From positions 243,501-307,500 of the forward strand of contig BSBK01008428.1 in NCBI GenBank assembly GCA_027943335.1: DNA of 64,000 bases. Reading direction: 5' to 3'. The DNA comes from Chamaecyparis obtusa. Lineage: Eukaryota; Streptophyta; Pinopsida; Cupressales; Cupressaceae. Positions 13,338-25,402 of the stretch are shown here, piece by piece. A program made the translations under genes and the position numbers. Positions within the stretch are counted from its first letter, which is position 1. Every line of letters begins with the position of its first letter. The notes beneath the pieces were generated by a model. That model was given only the letters and a program-made list of their open reading frames with translations, had not been told where the DNA came from and ran no database searches.

Positions 13338-14266
13338 AGCTATCAGCCTAATCCTCACCATCTGGTGGAGGTGGTGGTGGAGCATCTAGTACTGCCTTAG
13401 CCTTAGGTTCTCTTGCTCCCTCCTTTGAAGTTTTATCAAACCTTACAGATTTTTCTGCTCTGTCGTCTTTGCTCTCCCCACCTTACGATGTCTAACCTTT
13501 GCACCTAGATCAAACCTAGTATCCTCCTGTATCAAATCCATATCACCACCCACAACCTGCTTAGCTGCAAGTACCTCCTTAGCTAAACCAACACTCCCTA
13601 AAGTACCACCCTCTCCCCTAGTCCATCTCTAAGAACCTATACATCTACCTACTGTGGAACTAGTGGGATGAGGGGGCCTCATCTCTCCTAATGGTCTCTG
13701 TGGAGGAGCCATTGCTCTCAGTCTCAAATGTTTGCGGTGTATAATCGGAACATGTGTAGGTCTTAGACCCTATCCCATCGAAGCACTAGTAACATCCATC
13801 GCCTCCTCCATGGAGGGTATCAACTCTGTCGGGTCAAAAAATCTATAAATTAGATGATCAGCAAGCCATGAGATAAACCCATCTGTCAATACTACATCCG
13901 TAACCTATGGCCTATACTCCCAATCTCTACCGACTATAGCACTATACTCCTATGCACACAACACATAAGAAATTCTATGGGTCCATCCATGTCTGAGCTC
14001 CTGGGCTATCCTTGCATAAGTGGCATAATCCTTCGGTGCATCCTACACTCATCCATACTACCACCAGACCCTAGTAATAATGAATCTCTCTAGAATGGAG
14101 GAGGACCTCCCAATCAATATGCAGCTCTGAAAGAAGAAACTAAACTACTCCTGTGTAGCAGGCCAGGGCTCAATATCTACATATGGCCTCCATCAAACAA
14201 AATTCATATCATCAAGGCATCACCTCCAATACTCTACATGGCCCATCCGCCCCTGTATGACATATC

Positions 14267-14361
<95 letters not shown>

Positions 14362-15003
14362 AGGCTCTTGTGGCTGGCTCTGTGAGGTATATACTGGTCT
14401 CAAAATTGGGATATGCTTCCACACCCAGATCTGTAAAACAAGAGCTCTTGCAGCAAAAGTCTTGCTCTCATGATACACTACCTCATGCATCTTAGAGAAC
14501 ATATGTGCCAAAATACACTAACCCTAGGCTAACTCAGAAGGATTCTACTAACGGTCAAACATAATGATACCACCTATCATCCCAACAATGATACACTCCA
14601 GTCTGTGCATCTATCCATAACGCTAAACTAAGGTCTCCCAAGAAATCAAAGTTGTCATCTGTGTGTTGTCTCTGAAAAGACATCGGAAAGCCAATAGACC
14701 TGAGTTCCCTAACCTCACATACTCTCGACATTTCCCTGCATGGAAAGGAATACATAGTATATAATAGACATCCTCTAGGGTCACAGTAATCTCCCCCACT
14801 GGCAAGTGAAAGGTCTAGGTCTCTGAGTGAAACCGCTCGATCAAAGTGGTCAAAATTCCATGATTTACCCTAATCTCAGGTAAATGAATGAGATACTCAA
14901 ATCCACATGAAGAAAGGTGTACCCTCATGGGGTCTAGAAGTGACACACATAGTCTCTAGGTGGCTGGATCTGAGATACGTACATGCACATCAGGATATAT
15001 GAC
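13338..15003 (-). pseudogene. PMD protein, copy 2, main exon
   Basis: This is the most complete PMD copy. On the minus strand the exon opens at 15003 after an AG acceptor with VIYPDVHVRISDPA, then LLDPMRVHLSSCGFEYLIHLP, a block ending LIERFHSET-stop-TFHLPVGEIT and VTLEDVYYIL (the most typical PMD signature, 14780-14830), IVGMIGGII, MFSKMHEVVYHES, IWVWKHIPILRP, a (TA)n tract, WRPYVDIEPWPATQE, and a tail ending at the TAA at 13338-13340. Stops in place of Trp and Arg codons show it is dead. Relative to copy 1 it lacks about 300 bp near 13420, replaced by about 50 bp of filler, and has about 60 bp extra near 13726-13790. Confidence 0.78.
14271..14358. repeat. (TA)n microsatellite, about 88 bp
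   Basis: This dinucleotide tract lies within PMD copy 2, at the position equivalent to 9440-9556 in copy 1 but shorter. Confidence 0.98.
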
Positions 15004-15409
15004 CTACCCAGTATAGAAATAGGGAACCCTATCAGTAATTTAGTTACAGAACAAGTTAAAAGTGTAGCAAATTGGATAGTTTAGAACAAAAGGTAGGTTA
15101 AAGGGTTAGCAATCAGGCTAAGAGATTAGAAAAATAAAAAATTTGACCTAGCAATGAGTTTTTGGCTCACTATTTTTCATACGACACTTCAGACTGGCAG
15201 GTAAAGTTGTACGAGTTTCAGCATCATTCCATACAAAAAATCATAGTAGTTAGATAATGTATACCTCCTCGTATGAGTTATGAGGGACCTGAAAAAATGT
15301 TGTACGACTCTTGGGTTCCTCTCATACAAGTCTTCAGTGTTAATGAAATGACTATGTACCTAGGGTTGAAAAGTCATACGAGTCTAGGTGGATAGTCGTA
15401 CGAGGTTCC
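15004..15409 (-). other. Predicted PMD intron, 3' part, with repeated TCGTACGA-like words
   Basis: This stretch lies between the PMD main exon and the U insertion. On the minus strand it ends in ..CTGGGTAG, a plausible acceptor. The next 240 bases hold eight variants of an 8-bp near-palindrome (c/t)CGTA(c/t)GA(g/c), near 15180, 15209, 15230, 15272, 15303, 15334, 15376 and 15398; a ninth is near 27957 beyond the insertion. No coding frame is seen. Confidence 0.5.
15405..15409. other. Target-site duplication of element U (left)
   Basis: gttcc lies directly before the left LTR end (TGTTGGGAG at 15410) and recurs as gttcc directly after the right LTR at 27923-27927. Confidence 0.9.
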
Positions 15410-17273
15410 TGTTGGGAGTTCCCTTTGATCTTCAACTTGTAGATTTATACTTTGATGGATAACTTTAATATAACTTTGACTCTATCACCACTGCAAAGTC
15501 TACAAGGAAGAGGGCCAATTAACAAGGATCAACAATGAGATCCTCCTACACTTTGAGCCAAGCTGCTCAGGCAGGTGTACCCTTGATTCACTTCTTCAAA
15601 GGAATCACAAAATATTATACAACTATACCCCTTACTAACTGATTGAAATGTTTTATCATTTAATTTGTATGTGTGATTAATGATGATGGAATGCCTCTAG
15701 AGAAGGGATCAGTGCCTTAACTAGGGCATAGAGTCACCTAATAGCATACATCAACCGAAAATTCTAACTCAAACACACCTGAATTTAGGATAAGTGCTTT
15801 GCCTATTATCCTTCTCACTCACATATTAGGACATCAAATCCTTATCTAGCCATCAACTCACTGAAACTACCTAAAAGACTTTAATCCTAACTTTGTTAGA
15901 TACTCAAAGATAATCTCAAAATACTCTTTGTTTACCATATGATAACCCACTTTGTGAAATTAACATCTATGAGCTCAAGAACAAAATAAGAAGACATACA
16001 CAAACATGAGATTAGAATCCAAATGTATTCTCATTAAAATTTTCAAAATCAATACATTATCAAACAATAAAATGCCAAAGAAACAGACCCAAGATCTAGG
16101 CTCTCCTTGCTTAGTATAATACCATCAACAACAACCCTTACAAAATATCACTTTTTTCAATATATACCACCACTAGTCATCTTGGAATCCTCAAAATAGG
16201 ATGCAACAAGATTCGGATGACTAGGGTTAGTGTTTCAACTACCCAACAATTAAAAAAATAAAAATAGGGGAAGAAATCTAGGCAACCAGGAGAAAATAGA
16301 TCTCGGAGTGATCCTCAATCATGACAATTTTACTAAGAAGGTACTAAGAACCACAAAAATGCCCAATTTGTCAACCTGTTCGGCCACCTACAACATGCCT
16401 CAAGTACCAAAAAAAATATAGTATAGACCCCTACAAATAATCATGGCCCACCCTAGACCACACTGCAATGGCAAACAAATCATCTCTTACCAGCTTCAGT
16501 CGCTTCTGCATTCAATTTTGGTCCTTTTGGTCCCAGGAAACCCTTCACAAATTTGAATTTGAAATCAAATGGTTATTTCCATGGTGCTAGCAGAAAATCA
16601 GTGGTCCACATTTGAATCTCGATCAACTTTATATCACAACCGTTAGATCTCTCTTTTCCGTGGTCTTTATGATTTATCACTTTAATATGACCTTAGTCAC
16701 ATTTGGTGAACCAGCGACTGAAAGGTAATCGACCATTCGTGGAATACTTTATACTACCGCTAGATATTTTAATCATTACATGAATGCTTTTTCGCTAAAA
16801 TGCCATCTTTTTTAGAACATCTCTATTTAACTGTGTGAATGAGTGAACCTTTGAAAATTTGTCGGGCCACTAAACACTTTATCAGGACCACCAAAAGACT
16901 GAGGAAATTCACTAGGCCCACATAAAGAAGATCGATAGTTGTCTCATCTTCGCATAGACCTCCAAGATTCCTCCAGATAATAAGACAACCATCAGATGAA
17001 GAATCTTACCCTTCCCTGACAACCCTCTGACACCGAAAGAGATCAACGACTATCTTAAGTTTGCATGTGTCAGAAAAAACCCATCAGATTACATGCCGAC
17101 CGTCGATGCTTTGCAAGTGTTAGAACCCACCAAACCTCAAAAAACTTGGCCCCACTGACAGCATATCCAGTCATTACTATGTGGACCAATCAAATACCAC
17201 CAAATTAGCACACCTAGCATGTGGACTTGCCGCACATTATCCCCTCTTAAAAAGGTAGAATCGATAGTCAGCG

Positions 17274-17311
17274 CATGATCTTAAACATCTGATAGATCCC
17301 ATAAGATCATG
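17274..17311. repeat. LTR hairpin U-b
   Basis: Perfect 10-bp arms CATGATCTTA (17274-17283) and TAAGATCATG (17302-17311) enclose an 18-nt loop and are followed by GCCCATCATTGAT. It is the counterpart of T-2 (4661-4694), with a different stem sequence. Confidence 0.7.
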
Positions 17312-17653
17312 TGCCCATCATTGATTTTCTTTACAATGTCAGGACCCTCTAACAAGCTAGAAACTTAGGTCCCACTGACAACTACCACTAAACTAATACA
17401 TGGACCAATGAGAAGCCACCATTTGTACCTACGTGTAACTTTTGACCTACCTATTTGAAGTGTTGTGTCATAAAGAGAATCAATAGTCATCTTAAGATTG
17501 AATAGCTCTGACACATCTCATGAGAGCTTGCACCCACCATTAGATCAAGATGGTGTCAGAGCCAGGCCCAGGAAAGAATGAAGTCAAAACATAGGAAATA
17601 TTAATCACTGAGACTTAGGAAAATAAATCGAGGGGGGCCAACATAAAACCCTA

Positions 17654-17699
17654 GTCACATGATCGCATGACATGAAAAAGGTTCACACGATCATGTGAC
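17654..17699. repeat. LTR hairpin U-a
   Basis: Perfect 12-bp arms GTCACATGATCG (17654-17665) and CGATCATGTGAC (17688-17699) enclose a 22-nt loop. The copy in the other LTR, near 27.66-27.70 kb, has the outer arm slightly altered. Confidence 0.72.
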
Positions 17700-17915
17700 A
17701 AAGAGGTTAACAATTTAGCACATGTGTTTAAAGGTTTTTAAGTGGCCTGAAAAAGTAACTTTAAAATAGAACAGGGCCAGGGCATTACAAAGGGTTTTTG
17801 AACACAACGGCTAGATTTTGAAATTTTACCAAGGGTTTAGGCCAGAGACCTAAAAACAACTGCAGAGACTAGGGGGGAAATGCTATAGCCATGAAATTTT
17901 TTACACGTGCTAATA

Positions 17916-18222
17916 GTGGCTCTATTTGGGGATGTATGCCTCCTATAGGAATAACAAGGATCTAGAATCACTAGTTAAAGTAGACCACCCACAGGCAAAA
18001 ACTAGCAGACAACAGGGAACAAGTAGGTAGAAAATGCAACTTAGACAAAACAGGACCAGGAACTAGACAAAATTATAAAATTTACAAGGCTATACATATA
18101 TATGAAACCTAACTACTGCTCACGGAAGACAAAATACTTCAAAATAAGTATTTTTTCAAGAATTGTCCATGAACAGACAATTCTTGAACATTACCATTCA
18201 GTTCCTTGACAATGTATGAATC
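17916..18222 (-). other. 3' untranslated region of element U
   Basis: This stretch lies between the integrase C-terminus and the 3' LTR. It has no open frame. On the minus strand the last bases before the LTR are ATCCCCAAATAGAGCCAC, which is not a typical polypurine tract. Confidence 0.6.
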
Positions 18223-19371
18223 CTAGCCCCATTTTTCTTGAATTTGATATGGCCCTAGCCAGATGGGATCAAACTTACCATGTTTTACTTTATCCTCCAG
18301 TCTAGCATTCCAAATTAACACCAAATCACTAGGCTCAAATCTTCTTTCAACAGTCTTCTTATCATACAAATTCTTAACCTGTAACTGCAACTTGGCATTT
18401 CTTGCAACTGACTCTCTCCTAATTTCATCCAGCCTGATGAGGTCCTCAATTCTCAACTGCATCTCACCATCTATGTCATCATCATATAATTTCACAAACT
18501 TGTACATTTCTAATAGATTATTCTAAGGCATTCTTGCATGTATTCCATATACTAGGTCAAATGGTGCACAACCAATTGCCCTCTTCACAGTTACCCTATC
18601 AGCCCATACAGCTAATGGCAGTTTTGAATTCCAAGCCTTCTTATTCTTTTCAAGAATCCTCCTTAGGATTTTAATCAAACTCTTATTAGTAGATTCTACC
18701 TGACCATTTCCTTGTGGATGATAAGGTGAGGAATAAGAAATCTGAATTCCTAAACCTTTGCAAAAGTCCTTATATTCAGTAGACCTGAAGCACATGGCAT
18801 TATCACTTACTATTCTCTCAGGGCACCCAAACCTTGTGACAATATTGTTCAACAAGAAATCAGTTACCACCTTACTAGTTGAATTTCTTATAGGTATAGC
18901 CTTTACCCACTTTGTAAAGTAATCAGTGGCAACTAAGATCCATGAGTGTCCTCCACTTGACTTGTTTGGTATCTCCCCAATGAAATCAATTCTCTATTGT
19001 TGGAAAGGAGCTTGTACTTCTACTAGTTTTAATGGCATGTTACCTAAAAAATTAAGCTTACCAGAGAACCTTTGACAAGCATCACACCTCCTTACCAACT
19101 GTTTTGCATCCTTGAAGATTGTGGGCCACCAGAAACCTACTCTCAAGATTTTATGAGCAATAGTCTTAACCATGTAATGTCCACCACAAACCCCCTCATG
19201 CCTTTCTTTTAACAACTTGTTAGCATGATCTTCATCTACACATTTCAAAAGTATGCAATCTAAATTCTTTCTATACAATTTACATTTCACAATTACATAC
19301 TTGATGGCCTGTAATTTTAATGTCCTCCTCTGATTATCATTCATTCTTCCTGGACATCTCATATTTCTCAA
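18223..19371 (-). pseudogene. Integrase, element U
   Basis: In minus-strand order there is a zinc-binding region HEGVCGGHY with CDACQRF (19371-18994), a core with ATDYFTKWVKAIP (about 18930, between open frames), IVSDNAMCF (second Asp) and YHPQGNGQVESTNK (Glu), and a C-terminal part with FDLVYGIHARMP, FEPSDLVLIWNARL and FDPIWLGPYQIQEKWG. All DDE residues can be seen. Small breaks near 18990, 18870 and 18520 split it into three frames of 125, 115 and 94 codons. No chromodomain follows. The length and the conserved zinc ligands mark it as one of the better preserved genes of the element. Confidence 0.88.
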
Positions 19372-19429
19372 GTAATAGATGATATCTTGATACTAGATAC
19401 AATCATCCATATCACATGTATAATCAATT

Positions 19430-20046
19430 TCAGAATAATTTACCTTATTTGCATCAAGATTGGATTGAGCCATCAATTTTTCCAATCCTTATCCTCTAAC
19501 CAATTTAGTAATTTGGATATCAATGTTGAATTCTTGGATCCTATTAATCCATCTGCATCTTCTCCCAGACACCTCCTGCTGTGAGAAAATATCCTTCACA
19601 GCTGCACTTGGCACAAAAGCAATCACAACTACCCCCATCAAGTAACACCTAAAAGCCTTGACTGCCTTCACAAGTGCATATGCTTGTTTCTCATTTATGT
19701 CATACTTCAATTCAGCAGTCTGGAAAGATTTATTGAAGAATGCAATAGGCTACTCATAACCTTCCTTATTTTTTTGCAACAACACTGCAGCAATAGTGTG
19801 AAAAGATGCAAAGGAAAAGATGTGAATTGGGACATTATAATCAGGTGCCTTAAGCACTGGTGCATCTTTGATAGCCTACTTGATATCCTTGAAAGCTTCA
19901 TCAGGCTCACCTTCCCATGTAATAGCAGATCCCTTCTTCAACATCTTAGAAATAGGTCTAGTGACCTCAGCAAAGTTTGTTACAAACCTCCTTAAGAAAT
20001 TGACCTGACCAAAGAAAGACTGAATTCCTTTAATATTCTTTGGCCT
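19430..20046 (-). pseudogene. RNase H (RT-linked), element U
   Basis: Following RT on the minus strand are FFGQVNFLRRFVTNFAEVT, the block SMLKKGSAITWEGE-like, APVLKAPDYNVPIHIF, EQPIAFFNKSFQTAELKYD, INEKQAYALVKAVKAFRCYL and WINRIQEFNIDIQITKLVRG. This is the usual gypsy RNase H next to RT. It is interrupted by stops near 19876 and 19491. It is separate from the other RNase H-like domain encoded before RT at 21126-21926. Confidence 0.82.
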
Positions 20047-21159
20047 CTAAATTTTATCAATAGCTGCTACTCTCTCAAGGTCAATTCTCACTCCTTGCTT
20101 CCCAACTAAGTGGCCAAGAAACTTACCCTTAGTGACACCAAATGCACATTTCCTTGGGTTTAATGAAATACCATATTCCAAAGCCCTTACAAATATTTTC
20201 TCTAAATGAGTACAGTGGTCTTCTTCTTTTTTGGAATAGGCAGTTAAATCATCTTGATAACTAACAAGGAAATCATCAATAAAATTTGAAAAGGAAACAT
20301 CCATTGCCCTCTGAAAAGTAGCACCAGCATTTGTGAGACCAACAGGCATTCTCACATAAACATACGTCCCCCAAGGTGTTGTGAAAGCTGTCTTGAATTG
20401 CTCTGATTCTTTTACAATTACCTGATTGAAACCAGAGAAACCATCCATCATAGACATCAATTCAGATTCGGTTACTCTCTTCAACATAGCTTCCATGTTG
20501 GGTAGACAATAGTCATCCTTTAATGAGCTGATGTTCAAATTCTTGAAGTCCACACAAAGCCTGATGTCACCATTCTTCTTCTTAACAAGGACTAAATTTG
20601 ACACCCAAGAAGAATGCCTTATAGGCTTGATAATTCTAGCATCTCTCAACTTCATTAACTCTTCTTACATCTTAGGTGCTAAAGTAGGATTAATAGGGCT
20701 TTGTTTTTGCTGGAAAGGTTTAGCATCTCCCTTCAATGGAATAATATGCTAAAACAAGTCTTCTCTATAAACCTTTAGGTCATCATATGACCATGCAAAA
20801 ACATGTCTGAATTTTCTTAGTAATTCAATCAAAGATTTTCTCACATTATGAGACATGTCCCTACCAATGTATACCTTCTTAGGTGCCTCATGTGTTCCAA
20901 GATTTATCTCCTCTAGATCAGCATGATCTTCTATTTTGATATTCTTTTGAACTCTATCCTGGTTATCAAAGATAGTCTCCAAAACAATAAGCCCCTTGGG
21001 CACCTTGTTAGTTCTAAGCTGAATGACCTCATTGCCAAAGACAACCTCCTTTCCTTCTACTGACTCAACCAAGGCTGAACAATCAAATTCCTGACCATAA
21101 TACTGATCCTCACAATTCATAAACTTCAAGATATCATTATCATCACAAAAACTTGCCAA
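20047..21159 (-). pseudogene. Reverse transcriptase, element U
   Basis: Two frames (20749-21159 and 20047-20655) hold the N-terminal extension ending FRHVFAWSYDDLK and the RT core: KPIRHSSWVSNLVLVKKKNG, RLCVDFKNLN, LPNMEAML, MMDGFSGFNQV, AFTTPWGTYVYVRMPVGL, and YQDD in place of the commoner Y(V/M/I)DD, then FGVTKGKFLGHLV. The start overlaps the end of the upstream RNase H-like frame by 34 bp in another frame, so a small frameshift lies near 21150. A stop lies in the short stretch 20656-20748. Confidence 0.9.
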
Positions 21160-21926
21160 TTTTCAATATTGTCTAGTACACTAGGCCTAACCTGAATTTT
21201 AACTTTAGAGAGACTAGAAAAAGTAATATCATTGGGATTGATTGCTATATTGGCTAACAAGTCAGCCATCTTATTGTTACTCCTATCCTTCCACTCAATA
21301 TTGAAGGCATCAAAATGTTCAATCAAATCCCAAACTGCATTCCTATATTTTTTTAACCTTTTGTTCTTGGAAGCATATACTGACCTGACTTGGGACACCA
21401 CCAACTCAAAATCACCAACAACACTCAAACACTTAATACCATATTTTTGTGCCAACCTTAGTCCTAACAACAAAGCCTCATATTCTTCTATATTGTCGGT
21501 ACAAAAGAAATTCAATGTGAAAGAAAACTTGTAGGTGTTTCCATTAGGAGAAATAAGTAAAATACCTGCTCCTACTCCATCCTTGCAATTTGCACCATCA
21601 AAGTACATTACCCACAAATCACCTTTCACAGAACTAACACTTACCTCAATAGAGATAGGTGATAAAATAGGTTCCTTCTCAAGTACAGGGATCTCTGCCC
21701 TAAAAGCATTAATATCAGTATCCACAAAACATGTAGTTTCATTATCAATACTTCTCTCAATCATGTGGCATACTCTTGGCTCTCGATCAATCTTGACAAA
21801 CTGATCATCAATCTTGAAAGTGGCATAGGAAAAATCACACTGTAAACTCCCACCCATGGAATCACTCCACCTTCTAAATAGCAGCATCCCATAATGAGGA
21901 GGGATGTCCACCACCAAAATACTCAT
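21126..21926 (-). pseudogene. RNase H-like (aRH) domain placed before RT, element U
   Basis: This is a 266-codon frame between protease and RT. It contains WVMYFDGANCKDGVGAGILL (Asp 1), DNIEEYEALLLGLRLA (Glu), VVGDFELVVSQVRS (Asp 2) and SNNKMADLLANI (Asp 3). This is a complete RNase H active-site set of the archaeal/dual type found in Tat elements. In element T the matching domain comes after RT and RNase H. Its likely role is extra RNase H activity or, by analogy with known dual RNase H elements, freeing the first RNase H for structural duty; that role is inference. Confidence 0.85.
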
Positions 21927-21959
21927 TGTTAACTCTTTCTCTAGATATCATACAAGCCT

Positions 21960-22320
21960 ATATGACATTGCATTGATAGTCCCAATGACTAGTACCTCCC
22001 CCTAATCCATTGCACAACATCTGCATTGAACTGTATCAACTTTAAGACCCAATTTCTCCATAATCTTAAAAGGCATAATAGTGTTAGAGGCACCACTATC
22101 AATCATGCAATTTCTTAATTTCATTTCATTCACAAGGATACTTAAAAAGAATGGATCAATGTTTTCAAGGCTAGCATTGACAAAACTATCCAAATATATA
22201 GGAGGAATTTGAGATACAATTCCCTGAGCAGTAACACCTTTCAAAGCTTTATCCTAAGACCCATTGCATGCAACATCATTATTATGAACATTATCTACCC
22301 ATGCCATAGCTCTATCTTTG
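21960..22320 (-). pseudogene. Aspartic protease, element U
   Basis: This is a retropepsin with the intact active-site signature CMIDSGASNTIMP (near 22095) in frame 22002-22244, preceded by FFLSILVNEMKLRN. It would cleave the Gag-Pol polyprotein. A matching second loop is only partly seen downstream. It lies between gag (ending about 22380) and the RNase H-like domain. Confidence 0.82.
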
Positions 22321-22379
22321 TGTTCAAGGATAGACAATATAGATAGCATATTAATAGGAGCAGAGTGTGGAATCTCAAT

Positions 22380-25157
22380 CTACATAGCCTTAGTATCCTT
22401 TTGCTTATGTGATACATTAGGTGTATTGACCACCCTCATTTTTTCAATCTTAGCCATTGTGTTAACTGGCTTCTCAATCTCACTAGAAAATCTTTCAACT
22501 CCAACTCCCTTAGGCTCATAATTCTTACCTTTTACATTCTTGAATTTCACCATGTGATCACCTTTTGATTTGTTCTCATTGGGCTCTTCAGAGTTGGTAC
22601 TCTTTATAAACATTCCTACAACTTTTCCATTTGTATCCCTTGCCACCATGCCTCTAGTTTTCACTTGGGTAATCATTTCTACAGTAATCCTATCCATCTC
22701 TTCTCTAGAAGGTCTTCTTAAATTTACTACCTCAGAAGAAGAGTTCATGTTACATGTCTTCTTATCAATGTCTTCACAATCAGAAAAAACATCTTGATGA
22801 AAAAGGGCCTGATCGTGCCTCTTCACATTTACATCTACTTCCTCATCAAAATCAGAATCATCTTCATATCCTAGATATGAAGTAGCCATGTTGCATCCAA
22901 CATCATCTTCATCTTCTTCTCGATCTATCTCCTCATTGCCACAATCTTGATTTGCAACCATACAATGTGCAACCACACAATGCTCTGCAAAATGAGGGGA
23001 CTGGCATGCAACACACCAAGGTATGTCCTCCATGACATTTATTGAAGCTTTTTGTAGAGGGTCAAGGACACCTCTCTCATTATTTCCTCTTGCAGCAGGG
23101 ACAATAGGCTTTCCATCCTTCCATTGGGTGTTGTAGGGGTAATTCTGCAATCTATTCTGCTTATTGAAATTATTGCTGAACTGAGGCCTTTCATTGGTAG
23201 GAGCACTGATGTTCCTATTTGTAGGTGCCTTCAAATCCTTGAATGCATTGAGCACCTTATCCAATTTATCTTCTTCTTGCCTCCTAGTTCCAACACTCCT
23301 ATCATTTTCTTTTTTATATTTCTTTTCTCCAAACAACTTTGGATCATCTCTTTTCCCACCAAATTTTCTTGATATCTTCATATTGTTCTCAACATTGACA
23401 ACAATCCTAAAAGCATCTCTGAGAGTTCTTGGTTCCTTGTCCCTCAAAAAATACCCCATCTTTCCACCAAATGCATTGAAGTATGTGGTTAGATAGACAT
23501 TGTCATCTAACCGCATAACTTGGAACAACTTATGCATGCCCTTCTGAAATCTCATATTGAATTCAGCTGCAGACTCATTCTGATTTTTCCTTATGATATT
23601 GAATTCATTCAACATCAAACTAGCATTAGGCCTATCACCATACTGCTCTTTAAAACATCTCTCAAAAGAATCCCAAGTATCAATACATTTATCAGGAAGT
23701 CTCTTAAACTAATCTCTAGCATCCTCCATTAGAGATTAAACAAATAATTTCATGACTACGTCCTCATGCTCTACCTCATAATCATTAAGCATATCAACAA
23801 ATAACCTAAGATGCTCCTCACAACTAATAGCATTATTACTAGAAAATTTAGGTACCTTATCTCTTATATCATTTGGAAAAGCATTTGGGTAGCCTGGTAT
23901 CCCATCAAAACTAATTTTCCTATAGCCTTCTAGTTACATAGGTCTTCTTTGAAATCCTAAACTAGTGTTCCCACTAGAATTATTATTTTTATCTACATTC
24001 CCACCCACTTGCACATTTGACTGTCTATTAGGATCAAGAAATGATTTGGTAGATACATTAGGAATTAGATTACTAGTAGTAGCATTGCTAAGTGGAACAG
24101 TAGTATTCATAGATGGCATACCTAGTTTAGTAGCAAAAGGGCCATAAACATTAGCTGATGAAGCCTTTAAGAACTAGATCTTTCTTCTTTTCTCTACAAT
24201 AGAAGCATCAACTTTAGCTCTTTCCAACTCTTGAGCAAGAGCTTCATCCTCTTTTCTTTTTCTTTCTATATCTGTCTCCCTATTTGATTTAGGTGGTAGG
24301 ATCCCTGGTATTGTCACTAGTTTGTTTATTTGGACACCCACCATCTTCTGCTTTCCTTTTTCATTAATAACTACAGTAGGCCTAGTGATCTGATGTCCAT
24401 TCTTACCCTTAGGCAAAGGAGCATAAATTTGTACTTGTCTGATCACAGGGCCTTCTTCATCAAACTCATGGTCTTGCAACAAGCATTCCTTCTCACTTCT
24501 TAGAGCTTCAAGATCACCAAAAATATCATGCTGCAACACCCTAGGAGCAGAAGCAAGCATCTTGTTTCTCTCCTTCATTTCATTAATTTTTCTTAAAAGA
24601 TATTGCCTCTCTAGTAGAGCATTTACTTTTTCAGCCTCTCTCTCCTCTTCTACCCTTTTGTATATGGCATCCTACTCTGCCAACTGCAACCTAAGTGCAT
24701 TTAGGTCATGTGGATCTATCATATTGTCTTCAGAGCTTGATGACACTTCCACATCAGTAAGATGCTGATATGGGAAATGCACTTGCTGTGGTCTCATGGG
24801 CTCCCTTCTAAAATTATCCTCATCAAGGTCTAAATCAATCTCCAAACCCATCTCTCTGGCTTGTTCCTCATGACCTACAGGTAATGCACCCTTTTCTTGA
24901 AATACAACCTCTCGGGTATCATAAAATTTATCCTCAGAGTGACCACTATCTGATCTAGAAACTCTATCTTGTGAACCTTCCTCACTTGAGGAAACATGTG
25001 GTGCTCTACCTCTAGTATTTCTTTGTTCTCTTATGGGAGCACTAGTAGACTCACCATTCCTCCTGATCCAACTCTTCTTCTCCTATCTAGGTAATTATTC
25101 CAGAGTGACCTCCAGATTGTTTTTGACAAAGGACCTAGTATTCCTCCTTTTGTCCAT
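22380..25157 (-). pseudogene. gag, element U
   Basis: The likely start ATG is at 25157 (MDKRRNTRSF). The N-terminal part is charged and partly coiled-coil (LRKINEMKERNKML, AQELERAKVDASIVEKRR). A retrotransposon gag core is near 23500-23800 (EDVVMKLFV, FKRLPDKCIDTWDSFERCF, FNMRFQKGMHKL). The C-terminal 412-codon frame (22380-23618) carries a zinc-knuckle-like CVACQSPHFAEHC (C-x2-C-x3-H-x4-C, spacing one short of the norm) and an Asp/Glu-rich tail. Several TAG/TAA codons interrupt the first half, mainly where Trp or Gln would be expected. Confidence 0.85.
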
Positions 25158-25278
25158 GATTTGCAGTCTATAACACTGGTTCTAACCCTTTTTGAGTCAC
25201 CACCCACCAAGGAAAATCTTTAATTGAATACAATAGGAAAACAAGAGTACACTTTGAAAACTTTTATCTCTAGACTCA

Positions 25279-25304
25279 CCACAATAGAGTCACCATTTTG
25301 TTGG
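25279..25304 (-). other. Second copy of LTR end plus primer site
   Basis: On the minus strand the LTR-end CCAACA, spacer AAA and TGGTGACTCTATTG recur exactly as at 25403-25428, displaced by 124 bp into the leader. Confidence 0.8.
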
Positions 25305-25402
25305 GGACTCAGATGGGCAAATCAATCTGGTCAATAGGATTTTAACTATAACAATATAACCTCAACCAGAGACTCTAACATATATACTTCTTCATTGTTG
25401 TT

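Larger units (their letters stand above)
15410..17915 (-). repeat. 3' LTR of element U
   Basis: This is a direct copy of 25423-27922. The left end is TGTTGGGAG; the right end reads ..TAATA where the other LTR has ..TAACA, so the terminal dinucleotide has mutated. It contains hairpins at 16938-16989, 17063-17096, 17274-17311, 17504-17528 and 17654-17699, and a tRNA-Arg-like remnant at 15709-15735. Confidence 0.95.

Noticed and set aside
15179..15405. CRISPR-like spaced repeats
   Set aside because: Words are only 8 bp, degenerate, irregularly spaced, and the genome is a plant nuclear genome.
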